From Desulfobacterales bacterium (GTDB lineage Bacteria; Desulfobacterota; Desulfobacteria; Desulfobacterales; JALSRD01), in assembly GCA_026984935.1 (NCBI GenBank), contig JALSRD010000038.1:1-62722 (forward strand): a DNA stretch of 62,722 nt, written 5' to 3'. The notes under the pieces were generated by a model, which was not told the DNA's origin, searched no databases, and was given only the letters and a program-made list of their open reading frames with translations. Below are positions 51,565 to 60,817 of the stretch, one piece after another. How positions within the stretch are numbered: the stretch's first letter is position 1; the number at the start of each line of letters is the position of its first letter. The position numbers were made by a program, and so were the translations under genes.

Positions 51565-53367
51565 TCAGCGGTAGGCGAAGTCTTCGCGTTTCAAACTCAG
51601 ATTGGGGTTGTAAAAAGGATCGCCGGCCTCCAGAAGTTGGCGCCATTTCGCCTGGAAATAAGCGATTTCGCGCTGAAAACGTTCTCTTTTTGCCGGGGTG
51701 GTTTCATATCCGCGGCTGGCGGATTCGTAGTGGTAGGCCTCGCAGAACGGCGTAAAAATATTCCACAATCCCCGGCTTCTCAAACGCAGACAGAAGTCGA
51801 CATCATTTAAGGCGATCGTCAGATTCTTTTCATCCAGACCGCCGGCCTCCAGATAAAGCTCCTTTTTCACCATCAACAGGGCGCCGGTTACGGCGCTGAC
51901 ATTCTGTATCACCTTCAGGCGGCTCATATATCCCGGAAGATTCCGATGGACATGGCGATGCGCGTGGCCGGCAAAACCGGCAATGCCGACAACCACTCCG
52001 GCGTGCTGGATCTTGTCGCTGCCGTAGATCAGTTTCGCGCCCACCGCCCCCACTTCGGGCCGTTGCGAGTGCTCCAGCAGTGCTTCGATCCAATCGGCCG
52101 TAATCACCTCGATGTCGTTGTTCATCAGTACCACGTGGGTTCCTGCAACCTGTTTCACGGCGGCATTGTTGATGCGCGAGTAGTTGAAGGGTTCGTCAAA
52201 CTCCATGAAACGCACGCGGGCATCGCCGCGCGCCAGGCGCTGCATCAAACGAAAAGTCTCGACCCGGCGGCTGCCGTTGCTGATGCCCAGGATATCAAAA
52301 TGGGCGTAGGTGGAACGTTCCAGTACAGAACGGACGCATTTTTCCAGCATATCCGGTTGATCGCGGAACGGTATGATGATGCTCACGTGCGGCTTGGCAG
52401 CAATCCTTCTTTTCACACGGTAAAAAAACGGCTGGTAGCCGTCCAGGACTTCGGCGTCAATCTTTTTTCGCTCCAGCGCGGCGACTAGCGCCCGCCGGCC
52501 GGCTTCATGCGCATAGGTCTTGGCGCCGGGGTCGGCGCTGGTCGAGCCGGCAATCGAACGCCATCGATAGAGTACCCGCGGAATGTGGTAAACCCGATTG
52601 GCGCGCTCCGCGGCCTTTAAAATCAGGTCGTAATCCTGGGCACCGTCACAGGTGCCGTCGAAACCGCCGATTCGGTCAAAAAGGGTTTTTTTAATCACCA
52701 GCAGGTGGGTAATGTAATTGTGCGAAAAGAGCAAGTCCGGTGAAAAGTCGGGCTTGAAATGCGCACTGAGGACCTTGCCCGCGGAACTGATCAGCTCTTC
52801 ATCCGAATACAGCACTTCAGCGCCGGATTTGCAGATGGCCTTGGCTGTCTCGTAGAGGGCATCCGGCGCCAGTTCATCGTCATGGTCCAGAAAGGTCAGG
52901 TATTCGCCGCCGGCCAACCGTGCAGCCGCATTGGAGCATCCCGCAATGCCGTGATTTTTTTCCAGCATGACAACTTTGATGCGCTGATCCGCGGCCGCCA
53001 GTGCCGCTGCAGCCCGGCGCGTCTCAGCATTCGGTGAGGCGTCGTCGGCCAGACACAATTCCCAGTAGGGGTATAGTTGCGTTTGCACCGAAGCCACGGC
53101 CTTGGCCAGCCATTTCGGCGACACGTTGTAAACCGGCAGGATTACGCTGAACAAGGGTTTGCGGGAAAAGCCCTGGATATCGCTCTGAATTTGCCCCCGC
53201 TCCCTGGCACCGAATTTAGGTCGATTGGCCTCGTTGTAAAACCCGGCCACGGGCCTTCCGATCATCTGCCAGAGACGCAGTTTTGCATGATAGCGCAGTT
53301 TCAACAAAAAGAGGCGCACGCCATCTTGCCGGAGCCGGTTTGCAGCTTTGCGAAGCATCTCAAGCAT
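51565..53367 (-). CDS. GT2 glycosyltransferase with two GT-A domains
   Basis: A 600-residue enzyme. Domain 1 (about 60-290) has FSVILPVYNVSPKWLAKAV, LADDASPN and FLDHDDELAPDALYE. Domain 2 (about 320-560) has VSIIIPFRDQPDMLEKCV, VLMNNDIEVITADWIEALL, and LNDVDFCLRLRSRG. Such tandem GT-A enzymes occur in O-antigen and rhamnan loci. ATG 53367 is chosen, overlapping the preceding GT2 stop by 8 bases; the frame upstream of it runs inside that gene. It is followed downstream by 104 bases without a clear gene before the HAD-UbiA gene. Cytoplasmic; donors unknown. Confidence 0.88.
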   Translation of the reverse strand: MLEMLRKAANRLRQDGVRLFLLKLRYHAKLRLWQMIGRPVAGFYNEANRPKFGARERGQIQSDIQGFSRKPLFSVILPVYNVSPKWLAKAVASVQTQLYPYWELCLADDASPNAETRRAAAALAAADQRIKVVMLEKNHGIAGCSNAAARLAGGEYLTFLDHDDELAPDALYETAKAICKSGAEVLYSDEELISSAGKVLSAHFKPDFSPDLLFSHNYITHLLVIKKTLFDRIGGFDGTCDGAQDYDLILKAAERANRVYHIPRVLYRWRSIAGSTSADPGAKTYAHEAGRRALVAALERKKIDAEVLDGYQPFFYRVKRRIAAKPHVSIIIPFRDQPDMLEKCVRSVLERSTYAHFDILGISNGSRRVETFRLMQRLARGDARVRFMEFDEPFNYSRINNAAVKQVAGTHVVLMNNDIEVITADWIEALLEHSQRPEVGAVGAKLIYGSDKIQHAGVVVGIAGFAGHAHRHVHRNLPGYMSRLKVIQNVSAVTGALLMVKKELYLEAGGLDEKNLTIALNDVDFCLRLRSRGLWNIFTPFCEAYHYESASRGYETTPAKRERFQREIAYFQAKWRQLLEAGDPFYNPNLSLKREDFAYR

Positions 53368-54412
53368 CGCGTCGGCCTCCGGACCGGTTCGGCGGCTGAT
53401 TCCGGCCGGCCTTGTTCTCCGGCAGCCAGTGCATGAACTTCCAGAAGAACCTGGCCAGCCGCCATGCCAGCTTCCATTCCCGGGCGTTTTGCAAATGATC
53501 AAGTTCGGCTTCCAAACGCTCGATGTGCAAGTTGCGGTCGCTGATGTAGGTTTCCAGTTTTTCCAAACGATCCCGGAGCTTGTCGATGTCGCGCTGCTGC
53601 TCGCCGGCAGCGAGCATCTTTTCTATCCACACTACGATATGCGCCTGGAATAACGCGTGGTGCTTGCTGAAAATGCGGGCAAACATCTCCACTTTCTGCT
53701 CGCGGCTCTTGCTGCGCACCATGGAGTCGGCCGCCACACGGTAATAAAAGAGAACCTCCGGTATCTGGCAAACTTCGGCACCGCTTTCAATCAATGACAG
53801 CCAGAAATCATAGTCTTCCCAGCCATAGACCATCTCCTCATCGTAGCCCCCTGCCCGCTCCCAATCCTTTTTGCGGAACATGGCTGAACAGAAGATCAAA
53901 TTGTCTAAAAGCATTTGCTCAAGGCTGTACGGCAGCATATTCCAGGGGCCCTGCTGTTCACCGAAAAGCTCGGCCTGACAGTAGACGATACCGACTTCCG
54001 GCCGCGTATCGAGTATGGCGGCGGCTTTTTCCAGATAGGCGGGCGCGATGCGGTCGTCGGCGTCCAGCGGCAGAATGTACTTGCCGGCAGCCTCCCGGAT
54101 CCCATTGTTGCGCGCCGCCGCCAGTCCCTGGTTGGTGGTGTGAATCACCCGGGTTTTCGGCATGCTCAGCTGTTCCAGCAGCATGCGCGTCGCGGTGTCC
54201 GTCGAGCCGTCGTCAACGACAACGATCTCATAATCGGCGATGGTCTGTTGCGCCACCGACGCCAGGGCTTCTTCGATGTATTTCCCCTGGTTGTAGCAGG
54301 GGATGATGATGCTGATTTTGGCCACGATCCTCTTCGGTTCCCCAATATGCGGTTCAATATCCAAACGCCGCGATAACGGCTTTACAAACCAGAAAAAATT
54401 TGAGAATGACAT
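53360..54412 (-). CDS. GT2 glycosyltransferase with C-terminal coiled coil
   Basis: A protein of about 350 residues. The GT-A domain has KISIIIPCYNQGKYIEEAL, VVVDDGSTDTA and the metal site LPLDADDRIAP. The C-terminal 90 residues contain a coiled coil (LRDRLEKLETYISDRNLHIERLEAELDHLQ), then a basic aromatic end that may touch the membrane. ATG 54412 is preferred; a GTG at 54448 would add 12 residues. It faces away from the plus-strand GT2 gene, so the short gap 54413-54482 must hold any divergent promoter, but I cannot point to one. It overlaps the tandem-GT2 gene by 8 bases. Confidence 0.86.
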   Translation of the reverse strand: MSFSNFFWFVKPLSRRLDIEPHIGEPKRIVAKISIIIPCYNQGKYIEEALASVAQQTIADYEIVVVDDGSTDTATRMLLEQLSMPKTRVIHTTNQGLAAARNNGIREAAGKYILPLDADDRIAPAYLEKAAAILDTRPEVGIVYCQAELFGEQQGPWNMLPYSLEQMLLDNLIFCSAMFRKKDWERAGGYDEEMVYGWEDYDFWLSLIESGAEVCQIPEVLFYYRVAADSMVRSKSREQKVEMFARIFSKHHALFQAHIVVWIEKMLAAGEQQRDIDKLRDRLEKLETYISDRNLHIERLEAELDHLQNAREWKLAWRLARFFWKFMHWLPENKAGRNQPPNRSGGRRDA

Positions 54413-54482
54413 CTGACGGGTCGCAAACTCCGGTCGCACCCCGGGCACAGACTGTTCTCAATTCCAAAATTAGGGGCAAGTC

Positions 54483-55196
54483 TTGAAGCTATCCGTTATC
54501 ATTCCCTGTTACAATGAAAAAGACACGATTGGGAAAATCATTTCCGCCGTGCGGGCCGCCCCATACGAGGACAAGGAGATTATCGTCGTCGACGACTGCT
54601 CCAGCGACGGGACGCGGGAGATCATTCAAACCAAATTGTCCGACCGGATCGACATAGCCCTTTACCATGACAAAAACACCGGTAAAGGGGCGGCCCTGCG
54701 CACCGGTATCCGGGCCGCCAGCGGCGACATTATCATTATCCAGGATGCCGATCTGGAATATGATCCCAATGAATATCCAAAGGTAATCGCCCCTATTCTC
54801 AAAGACAAAGCCGATGTCGTATATGGTTCCAGGTTCATGGGCGGTGAACCCCATCGCGTTTTATATTTCTGGCACAGCATCGGAAATGAATTTTTAACGT
54901 TGCTGTCCAACATGCTGACCAATTTGAACCTCTCCGACATGGAGACCTGCTACAAGGCCTTCCGCAGGGAAATCATTCAATCCGTTACGATCGAAGAAGA
55001 CCGTTTCGGGTTCGAGCCTGAAATCACGGCCAAGATCGCCAGATTGAACTGCCGCATCTATGAAGTTGGCATATCCTACTCCGGCCGAACCTACCATGAG
55101 GGCAAAAAAATCAACTGGAAAGACGGGTTTCGGGCCATATACTGCATCTTCAAGTACAACCTTTTCCGCACCAGATCCCTTACGAAGCGCTTTTAG
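54483..55196 (+). CDS. DPM1-like polyprenyl-phosphate glycosyltransferase (only plus-strand gene)
   Basis: A 237-residue GT2 enzyme starting at TTG 54483 with AGGGG 8 bases upstream. It has [41 protein letters not shown] (metal site) and VYGSRFMGG, followed by YKAFRREII and [11 protein letters not shown], the typical dolichol-phosphate mannose or glucose synthase pattern. It lacks the C-terminal membrane helices seen in the other two such enzymes here. It should load undecaprenyl phosphate with one hexose for GT-C enzymes. Its 3' end overlaps the convergent GT-C gene by 17 bases. Confidence 0.92.
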   Translation: MKLSVIIPCYNEKDTIGKIISAVRAAPYEDKEIIVVDDCSSDGTREIIQTKLSDRIDIALYHDKNTGKGAALRTGIRAASGDIIIIQDADLEYDPNEYPKVIAPILKDKADVVYGSRFMGGEPHRVLYFWHSIGNEFLTLLSNMLTNLNLSDMETCYKAFRREIIQSVTIEEDRFGFEPEITAKIARLNCRIYEVGISYSGRTYHEGKKINWKDGFRAIYCIFKYNLFRTRSLTKRF

Positions 55197-57477
55197 ACGC
55201 CAATATCAATGCCACAGAACGTAGCAGGTAGCGACCCGGCCTGCCCCCCGGATCCAGGCGCAGGGGGTTTGCGAGTGCTTTCCGTGGAATCTTGACGAAC
55301 AAGACATTGTCCCCCCCCGCCACGTTTGCGCGAACACTGTGCCCGTGGGCATAGCGCTTTTCATTTCCCATGAGATAAAAAACCTGCAAAACGGTTTTGA
55401 CAGAACTTTTCATCACGATCTTTAAAACGGGCTGCCCGGGATGGGTGCAAGTGATGGGTGGCAGCAGAACCTGCGGATCGACGCCGTATGACCGGATGAG
55501 CAATCCGTCCGGTGCGGATGAAAATGAAACTTGATGCAGCGGTTGGATCCTGCCGAAGCCATGCCCGCCATCCAGTTGGGCGCAAATCCTAAACAACGCA
55601 TGCGCACTCTTTGCGGGATTAAGGTAGAAAGACTTGCCGTCGCCGGATGCCGGCAGCCATCTGCCGCCGGAATGTGGCATGCGTTTGGGCGAAACATCTG
55701 ACACGTAAAGCATGCAGGGCCAGCTGCTCTGCGAAGCGGATTCGATATGGCGCGTCTGCATGCCCTTTTGCATTGCGCGCCAGGTCAAAGGATAGTCGTA
55801 GCTATCGCCGCCGATGATCAGACCGATACGGTTGCATTGCAGCACTCCGGCAGTTTCCAGCAAATGGTCATGTGCGTTTTTCCATCCTCCATTTTTGTAG
55901 TAAGCGGCCTCTCGTGAAGGCCACCGGCCCCAAAAATGGCCCAATTTCAGAGGCCTTGACCAGTTGGTGCAAGCAATAACATACCCCTGTGCCAGGGAAT
56001 AGATCGCAATGGTGCAAAGCGCCACTTCAAATCCTCTGCGAAGTCGGCGGTGGTTGTGCAAAACTTGAAAGACCAGTGCAAAACCAAAAGGCAGTGTAAA
56101 CAACAGTGGCAGTTGAAGACGCGTCAGCCAGATCTGGTTTTTAACCATCAGCCCGAATACCACCCATGCAGCCGCAGGATACAGGGACATCAGTGCCCAA
56201 GAAGAGCTGTGACGTTTTTTTACTACCAACAGAGTCAGCATAAACGACGGCAGCGCCAGACCAATGAGAAGCAGCACCTGCAATGGGTTTCCTACCAAGT
56301 CTTCGTGCGGGAAGAATACACGATCCGTGTATAGTTTGCCCTTAAAGCCAATGGCAAAGAGAGCTGACTTCGCTTTTGGGGCAAAAGGGATGTTTTGCCC
56401 CAAGACCGCTACCGGATTCCATAATCTGGTACTGTTCCATTCTGAAAGCAGTGGATAGACTTCCGGGCGATGGACAGCCTTGATCCCTTTACGCACGATA
56501 TCAGGGCCGGCAATTACACCGGCCGCAATCAGTGCAATCAGCATCCCCGCGGCCACTTTTTTAAATCGGAATCGGGCCGTCATGCCTCTTAGCTGATAAA
56601 GAGAACCTCCGATAAAAAGCGGTGCCGCCACGACCAGGGCGGTGGGCTTTACCAGAAAGGCACTGCCTATCGATGCACCCAAAAGGAAATACTCTCCTTT
56701 CTGCATTCTTCCGATTTTACCACAAAAGATTCTGGCGCCGGAGATCACCACCGCCAAAAACATCATGGAAGCCACCAGATCGTTTTGTGTACTTGTGGCC
56801 TGCATCAGCGCCATGGGTGCGGTTGCACAGATGAGCGTGATCCAGGTCCTCATCCTGCGGGGAAGATGTATCAGCCTGCCGAGGTATTCCAGGGACAGCA
56901 GGATGATGATATACGATAGAAGCTGTATACAATTTGCAAGAAAATCTGATTTTGTGAGAACCTGAAAGAATAGTATCAGGTACTCCGCACCGGGCCCCAT
57001 CACATTCTGGCGGTCGATGGACGTCGGATAATATGCCACACTCCGGTTTTGCATCCAGTGGGCCACGCGCGCCATGTGGTAGGTCATGCTGTCCCAGTTG
57101 TTGGGCGGATATATTAAAGCCGTGAACAGGAGAAGCAGGACAAGTGGAATGATCAGGCGCTGGTATTTCATCTGGTGCTTGATGGATCGGTACAAACATC
57201 GTCCTTTCGCTGCTAAATGACCTCTTGCATGCCGCGTTTCCCACATCAGCCAAACTGCCAGAACACTCAAATGCGAAACGGCAACCCAAGCCGGGGTCAC
57301 AAGATGCGCCAAGCTGAGGCTGTTGTAAAGGACGGATTCCAGCCCGACAAACAGGGCCATGGCAACCGGTAGCGCACCGAGTGCCGGGATTTGGTGCAGT
57401 CGGCGCACAACACACCAGAGCGCAAACCAAGTGGCCAAAAACAGCAGTATCGCAAAAAAAAGAAATAGTGGCGCCAA
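55180..57477 (-). CDS. GT-C glycosyltransferase (ArnT/PMT-like) with C-terminal beta domain
   Basis: A 765-residue protein with about 12 membrane helices (to about 480). The first periplasmic loop has [16 protein letters not shown], where Asp is the likely GT-C catalytic residue, and [13 protein letters not shown]. The soluble tail (about 500-765) ends in [23 protein letters not shown], a beta-strand motif shared with two other proteins of this locus. It likely transfers sugar from a polyprenyl-phosphate donor to the glycan at the periplasmic face. The start is TTG 57477, chosen because the hydrophobic helix begins at once. The gene lies in DNA of lower GC. Confidence 0.8.
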   Translation of the reverse strand: MAPLFLFFAILLFLATWFALWCVVRRLHQIPALGALPVAMALFVGLESVLYNSLSLAHLVTPAWVAVSHLSVLAVWLMWETRHARGHLAAKGRCLYRSIKHQMKYQRLIIPLVLLLLFTALIYPPNNWDSMTYHMARVAHWMQNRSVAYYPTSIDRQNVMGPGAEYLILFFQVLTKSDFLANCIQLLSYIIILLSLEYLGRLIHLPRRMRTWITLICATAPMALMQATSTQNDLVASMMFLAVVISGARIFCGKIGRMQKGEYFLLGASIGSAFLVKPTALVVAAPLFIGGSLYQLRGMTARFRFKKVAAGMLIALIAAGVIAGPDIVRKGIKAVHRPEVYPLLSEWNSTRLWNPVAVLGQNIPFAPKAKSALFAIGFKGKLYTDRVFFPHEDLVGNPLQVLLLIGLALPSFMLTLLVVKKRHSSSWALMSLYPAAAWVVFGLMVKNQIWLTRLQLPLLFTLPFGFALVFQVLHNHRRLRRGFEVALCTIAIYSLAQGYVIACTNWSRPLKLGHFWGRWPSREAAYYKNGGWKNAHDHLLETAGVLQCNRIGLIIGGDSYDYPLTWRAMQKGMQTRHIESASQSSWPCMLYVSDVSPKRMPHSGGRWLPASGDGKSFYLNPAKSAHALFRICAQLDGGHGFGRIQPLHQVSFSSAPDGLLIRSYGVDPQVLLPPITCTHPGQPVLKIVMKSSVKTVLQVFYLMGNEKRYAHGHSVRANVAGGDNVLFVKIPRKALANPLRLDPGGRPGRYLLRSVALILASKSAS

Positions 57478-57503
57478 GATAGGCCTATAGCTGGGATACC
57501 GCT

Positions 57504-59249
57504 TCAGTGAAGCAGGCGACGAAATCCCCTTTGGAGGTCTTTGCCCCGCATTACGATCTCAAAATCCTTGTAATGAAAGGGCATGCAGGGAATATCAGCA
57601 TTGCCACAGCGGTCTTCAGGTTCAACGGTCAGATTCACCCTCAGTCCGGATGGGAAAACATATTCGGTGATCGGGAATTTTTTATATGCCGGAAGTGGTT
57701 GCGTTGATTGCCGGGCTTTAGGAAGGTTTTGAATCATCAGATGCATACTGGTAAAAAGAATAAACAGCACCGCAGAAAATTGCACAATCTTTTGTAGCTG
57801 GCCTTTGCAGACAGATAGGGGCAGAGCCAACAGCAGGCTTTTTGCGCAAAAAAGGTATCCGGCAGCGAAACGCACATCCGGCGCATTGACAAACCAGAAC
57901 AGCAGTCCCAGGAACAAGACAAGGCAAGCCGGCCAGATCTTCCGGATGATTTTCAGGTACCGGTCCCGAAACAAAGCGCCTAAGATGACATTAGCTGAGG
58001 CAAATATGCCAAGCCTGTACAGCAGTTGCCGATGGGCCTTTGTCCAGTAAAGCAGCCAGAACCAACGACTTTTGGCAGCAAATTTTGGCGGGCTGGTTCC
58101 CGGTGCCCACGCCCAGCTGCGAATCCAGGCAAGCTCACCGGTAACGTAAGATTTGGGAACTTTCCAATCGACATGCAACAGGTCAACAGCGGGGAACGCC
58201 CACAGGAGATATCCGGAAAGGATGATGCCGCGGATGATCCAGGGGACAAGTATCAAACTGCCCGGCACGGCATATCGCAGCATGCCGGTTCCTGTGAAAA
58301 CTATAGGGTGCGATGTTACCCGTTTGCCATTTTTCAGGAAATGGAATCCGGTAAATACGGGAAGCAGGATAAAAGGGACCATACTCAGTTTGACGGTGAT
58401 GCCGAAACAAATCAGCAGGAAACCATGGGGCAAAAGTTCGGTCTTTCTTTGATCCAGGATATCTAAAAACAAAACGGCGAGACTTATGGTCAGCAAAGTC
58501 ACCGTGACATCCGGGGAAAGCGAATTGACAGTGTGCGTGTAGTGAAGGAGATAGAACAATACTACCGCTGAGAAGGTGTTCGTCAGGCAAAATTCCCCCA
58601 ACAGCAAATTCACGAGGCGATAAAACAACATGCCGGCCACCACAACGAACAAGAAACTGTTGAAAACGTGGTAGGACTTATTTTTAAATCTATATACGTC
58701 GAAAAAGGCCGCCGTTAAAAATGAAGCGTTGTTAAAGGCCAGTCTCAGGTGGATGTTCCCGAGGCCCGGGACGGCAGCGTATTTCTTGGCCCATTGGACA
58801 CTCTGAGCGTGGTACAAATCGGTGTCGTATCCGGTTTCATATCCAGTCGAGAAACCGGCGGTGTATAAACCGGCCAGGGAAACGATCGCCGCCATTGCAG
58901 CGGTTCGAATAAATGCCCGCCGGGATCTGCGGATCCATTCCCAGGTGTGAGGTTCTTGCAGTCCATAGAAAAGGCAACTCCGATAGATAGCCCAACTGGA
59001 TTTGCGGTCAATGATCAGCCACAGAGATAAAAGGATAACGACCGCCAAGTGGAAGGAAGCCGTTATTGGTAAAAACAAGTTATAGGCGATGCAAACCATG
59101 GTTATAGCAGCAACACCCAGCCAAACCAGCATATTTATGGAGATTGGCGGCTGCTGGTCTGTGCCCAAGCTCATTAATCGAATGGTAAGCCCGCCGGCTG
59201 CTGCGAATACAAAAAAGAGATAGCCCCAGTATGCACACAACAAAATCAA
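57504..59249 (-). CDS. polytopic membrane protein of the LIC_10190-like type, GT-C candidate
   Basis: A 581-residue protein with about 12 helices. It has GYDTDLYHAQSVQWAKKYAAVPGLGNIHLRLAFNNASF, a segment that typifies a group of membrane proteins in surface-polysaccharide loci. DxxxYH in it equals the first-loop DSMTYH of the next gene, so it may be a GT-C glycosyltransferase. The TTG start at 59249 has AGG about 9 bases upstream. It is 26 bases from the GT-C gene downstream and 19 from the GT2 gene upstream. Transferred sugar unknown. Confidence 0.72.
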   Translation of the reverse strand: MILLCAYWGYLFFVFAAAGGLTIRLMSLGTDQQPPISINMLVWLGVAAITMVCIAYNLFLPITASFHLAVVILLSLWLIIDRKSSWAIYRSCLFYGLQEPHTWEWIRRSRRAFIRTAAMAAIVSLAGLYTAGFSTGYETGYDTDLYHAQSVQWAKKYAAVPGLGNIHLRLAFNNASFLTAAFFDVYRFKNKSYHVFNSFLFVVVAGMLFYRLVNLLLGEFCLTNTFSAVVLFYLLHYTHTVNSLSPDVTVTLLTISLAVLFLDILDQRKTELLPHGFLLICFGITVKLSMVPFILLPVFTGFHFLKNGKRVTSHPIVFTGTGMLRYAVPGSLILVPWIIRGIILSGYLLWAFPAVDLLHVDWKVPKSYVTGELAWIRSWAWAPGTSPPKFAAKSRWFWLLYWTKAHRQLLYRLGIFASANVILGALFRDRYLKIIRKIWPACLVLFLGLLFWFVNAPDVRFAAGYLFCAKSLLLALPLSVCKGQLQKIVQFSAVLFILFTSMHLMIQNLPKARQSTQPLPAYKKFPITEYVFPSGLRVNLTVEPEDRCGNADIPCMPFHYKDFEIVMRGKDLQRGFRRLLH

Positions 59250-59268
59250 TGTAAATTACCTGTGGATT

Positions 59269-60267
59269 TTAAACACTTTTAGATGATACGCCGCTTTCTG
59301 TCTCCTCCGGCCGGTATCGGTTATTAGAGCTACCCTCTCCTGCGGAAGGTCGAAGCGTATATACAGGATGCTGCCGGACATCTTCATAAATTCTCTTGAT
59401 ATATTCTCCATAAATGGCCAGTACCGCAAAAACACCGCAGAACAACAAGCTTGTCAATGCGATAATGGATGTCCAGCCCGAAACCACGCTCCCCTGAAAA
59501 TATACAAACAGGCCATACAGGCTATACGATATTCCGAAAGCGCCCGTGCCGAACATAAGCAGTAAACTTAAGCGCAGAGGAAGGCTTGAAAATGCAAAAA
59601 GTCCATCGCAAGCCAGCTGTATCATTTTAGGCCAGCTATACTTTGATTTCCCCGCGATACGGTCCGGCACAGTGAATTCGACATAAATAGTCGGTAGAGG
59701 CAAAGATGACAACAATACGCGAAGGTTGCGGTATCGATCCGGATAGCGCTTAAGCAGATTGAGCACATCACGCCTGATGATCCGAAAGTCCGAGGCACTT
59801 CCCATAAGTTTTTGTCCCTTGAGTAAAAAATTTACGGCCTGATAATAGAAGCGACTCGCCCAGTCTTTAAAGCGCCCGCCTTGGCTACCTCTGCGAATCG
59901 TTTGAATCACGGCTATCTCTGGGTGCTCAATGAGTTTTCGGACCAGATCTGCTGCAACATCGGCCGGATGTTGACCATCTCCATCAAGCATCAGGACGGC
60001 ATCTCCATGGCACTGATCAAGTCCGGCCACTAGAGCTTTCTGGTGTCCATGATTTCCCCATAAATGAATCACTTGGATCCGGGAATCAGCCATCATCATC
60101 TCATCGAGAATTGCTGACGTACGATCTGCGGATCCATCATCAACAAGGTAATAAGAACATGTAACATCTTGCAGTTGATCCAGCTCAGCAATCAGCCTTT
60201 GCAGAATTTGCCGAGCACAATCCTGCTCATTATAAAACGGAATTACGACGTCGATTCTCATGCTCAT
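59269..60267 (-). CDS. polyprenyl-phosphate glycosyltransferase (GtrB-like GT2)
   Basis: A 332-residue GT2 enzyme with IDVVIPFYNEQDCARQIL, YLVDDGSADRT, the metal site LMLDGDGQHPAD and NHGHQKALVAGLDQ, plus two C-terminal helices (about 230-255 and 265-290). It matches GtrB/DPM-type enzymes that make undecaprenyl-phosphate sugars. ATG 60267 or 60261 are both possible; the longer reading (from 60318) overlaps the PA14 gene by 44 bases and is unlikely. It could feed the three GT-C-like proteins encoded around it. Confidence 0.9.
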   Translation of the reverse strand: MSMRIDVVIPFYNEQDCARQILQRLIAELDQLQDVTCSYYLVDDGSADRTSAILDEMMMADSRIQVIHLWGNHGHQKALVAGLDQCHGDAVLMLDGDGQHPADVAADLVRKLIEHPEIAVIQTIRRGSQGGRFKDWASRFYYQAVNFLLKGQKLMGSASDFRIIRRDVLNLLKRYPDRYRNLRVLLSSLPLPTIYVEFTVPDRIAGKSKYSWPKMIQLACDGLFAFSSLPLRLSLLLMFGTGAFGISYSLYGLFVYFQGSVVSGWTSIIALTSLLFCGVFAVLAIYGEYIKRIYEDVRQHPVYTLRPSAGEGSSNNRYRPEETESGVSSKSV

Positions 60268-60274
60268 AAGCGGG

Positions 60275-60811
60275 TCAATGTTTCGATATAAAAGGCACGG
60301 CAAGAATGGAGCCCGCACGAATTTCGGCTTGAGCGCCGTTCCATTTCAACCTTAGTCTGGCATTTCCAACTTTATCATAATATTCAATTTTGATAGAATA
60401 TTTTCCTTTTTTTAATGTTTTTTGGCCGACTATTGGGAGAAAAGCACGGCCAGCCCAGTTATCGATAATCAGCTTATCGTCAATATACAGCCGGGAGCCG
60501 TCATCAGATTGCAGTTTGAAGTAGTAGATATCAGCAGCCGGTATATGGATATAACCTTTCCAAATAGCTGAAAAATGATCTTTAGGGACGTCTCTGGCAG
60601 GGCTTTGCTTGCCGTAATTGCGATCCACGCTTCGTTCCGTTTTCTTACAAATTAAACGTTCGAAATTTGTGCCCGCGTAGTAACTGACCTTCAGGCCGCC
60701 GGGCAATACCTGCACAATGACCGGTTTTAAAAATGACACAATCCGATCACTGCCAAAAAGCAACAAGAGGGCGATGGCAACATAACCACACGCAAGAATC
60801 TGCCTTTTCAA
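60275..60811 (-). CDS. membrane-anchored PA14-domain protein
   Basis: A 178-residue protein with an N-terminal helix (about 8-36) and a single PA14 domain. The signature is YFKLQSDDGSRLYIDDKLIIDNW, followed by LKKGKYSIKIEYYDKVGNARLRLKW, the end of the fold. PA14 is a beta-barrel often bound to carbohydrate-active enzymes, but here it stands alone, facing the periplasm. The start is TTG 60811 with AGGGA overlapping the stop of the preceding gene, 6 bases upstream. It may present sugar chains to the nearby GT-C enzymes (inference). Confidence 0.88.
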   Translation of the reverse strand: MKRQILACGYVAIALLLLFGSDRIVSFLKPVIVQVLPGGLKVSYYAGTNFERLICKKTERSVDRNYGKQSPARDVPKDHFSAIWKGYIHIPAADIYYFKLQSDDGSRLYIDDKLIIDNWAGRAFLPIVGQKTLKKGKYSIKIEYYDKVGNARLRLKWNGAQAEIRAGSILAVPFISKH

Positions 60812-60817
60812 AGGAAG

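Noticed and set aside
27303-55318. Runs of eight G/C (27303-27310, 37563-37570, 55311-55318) inside coding genes as possible phase-variation sites.
   Set aside because: At this base composition several such runs are expected by chance in 63 kb; all frames are intact and the runs are short for known switching tracts.
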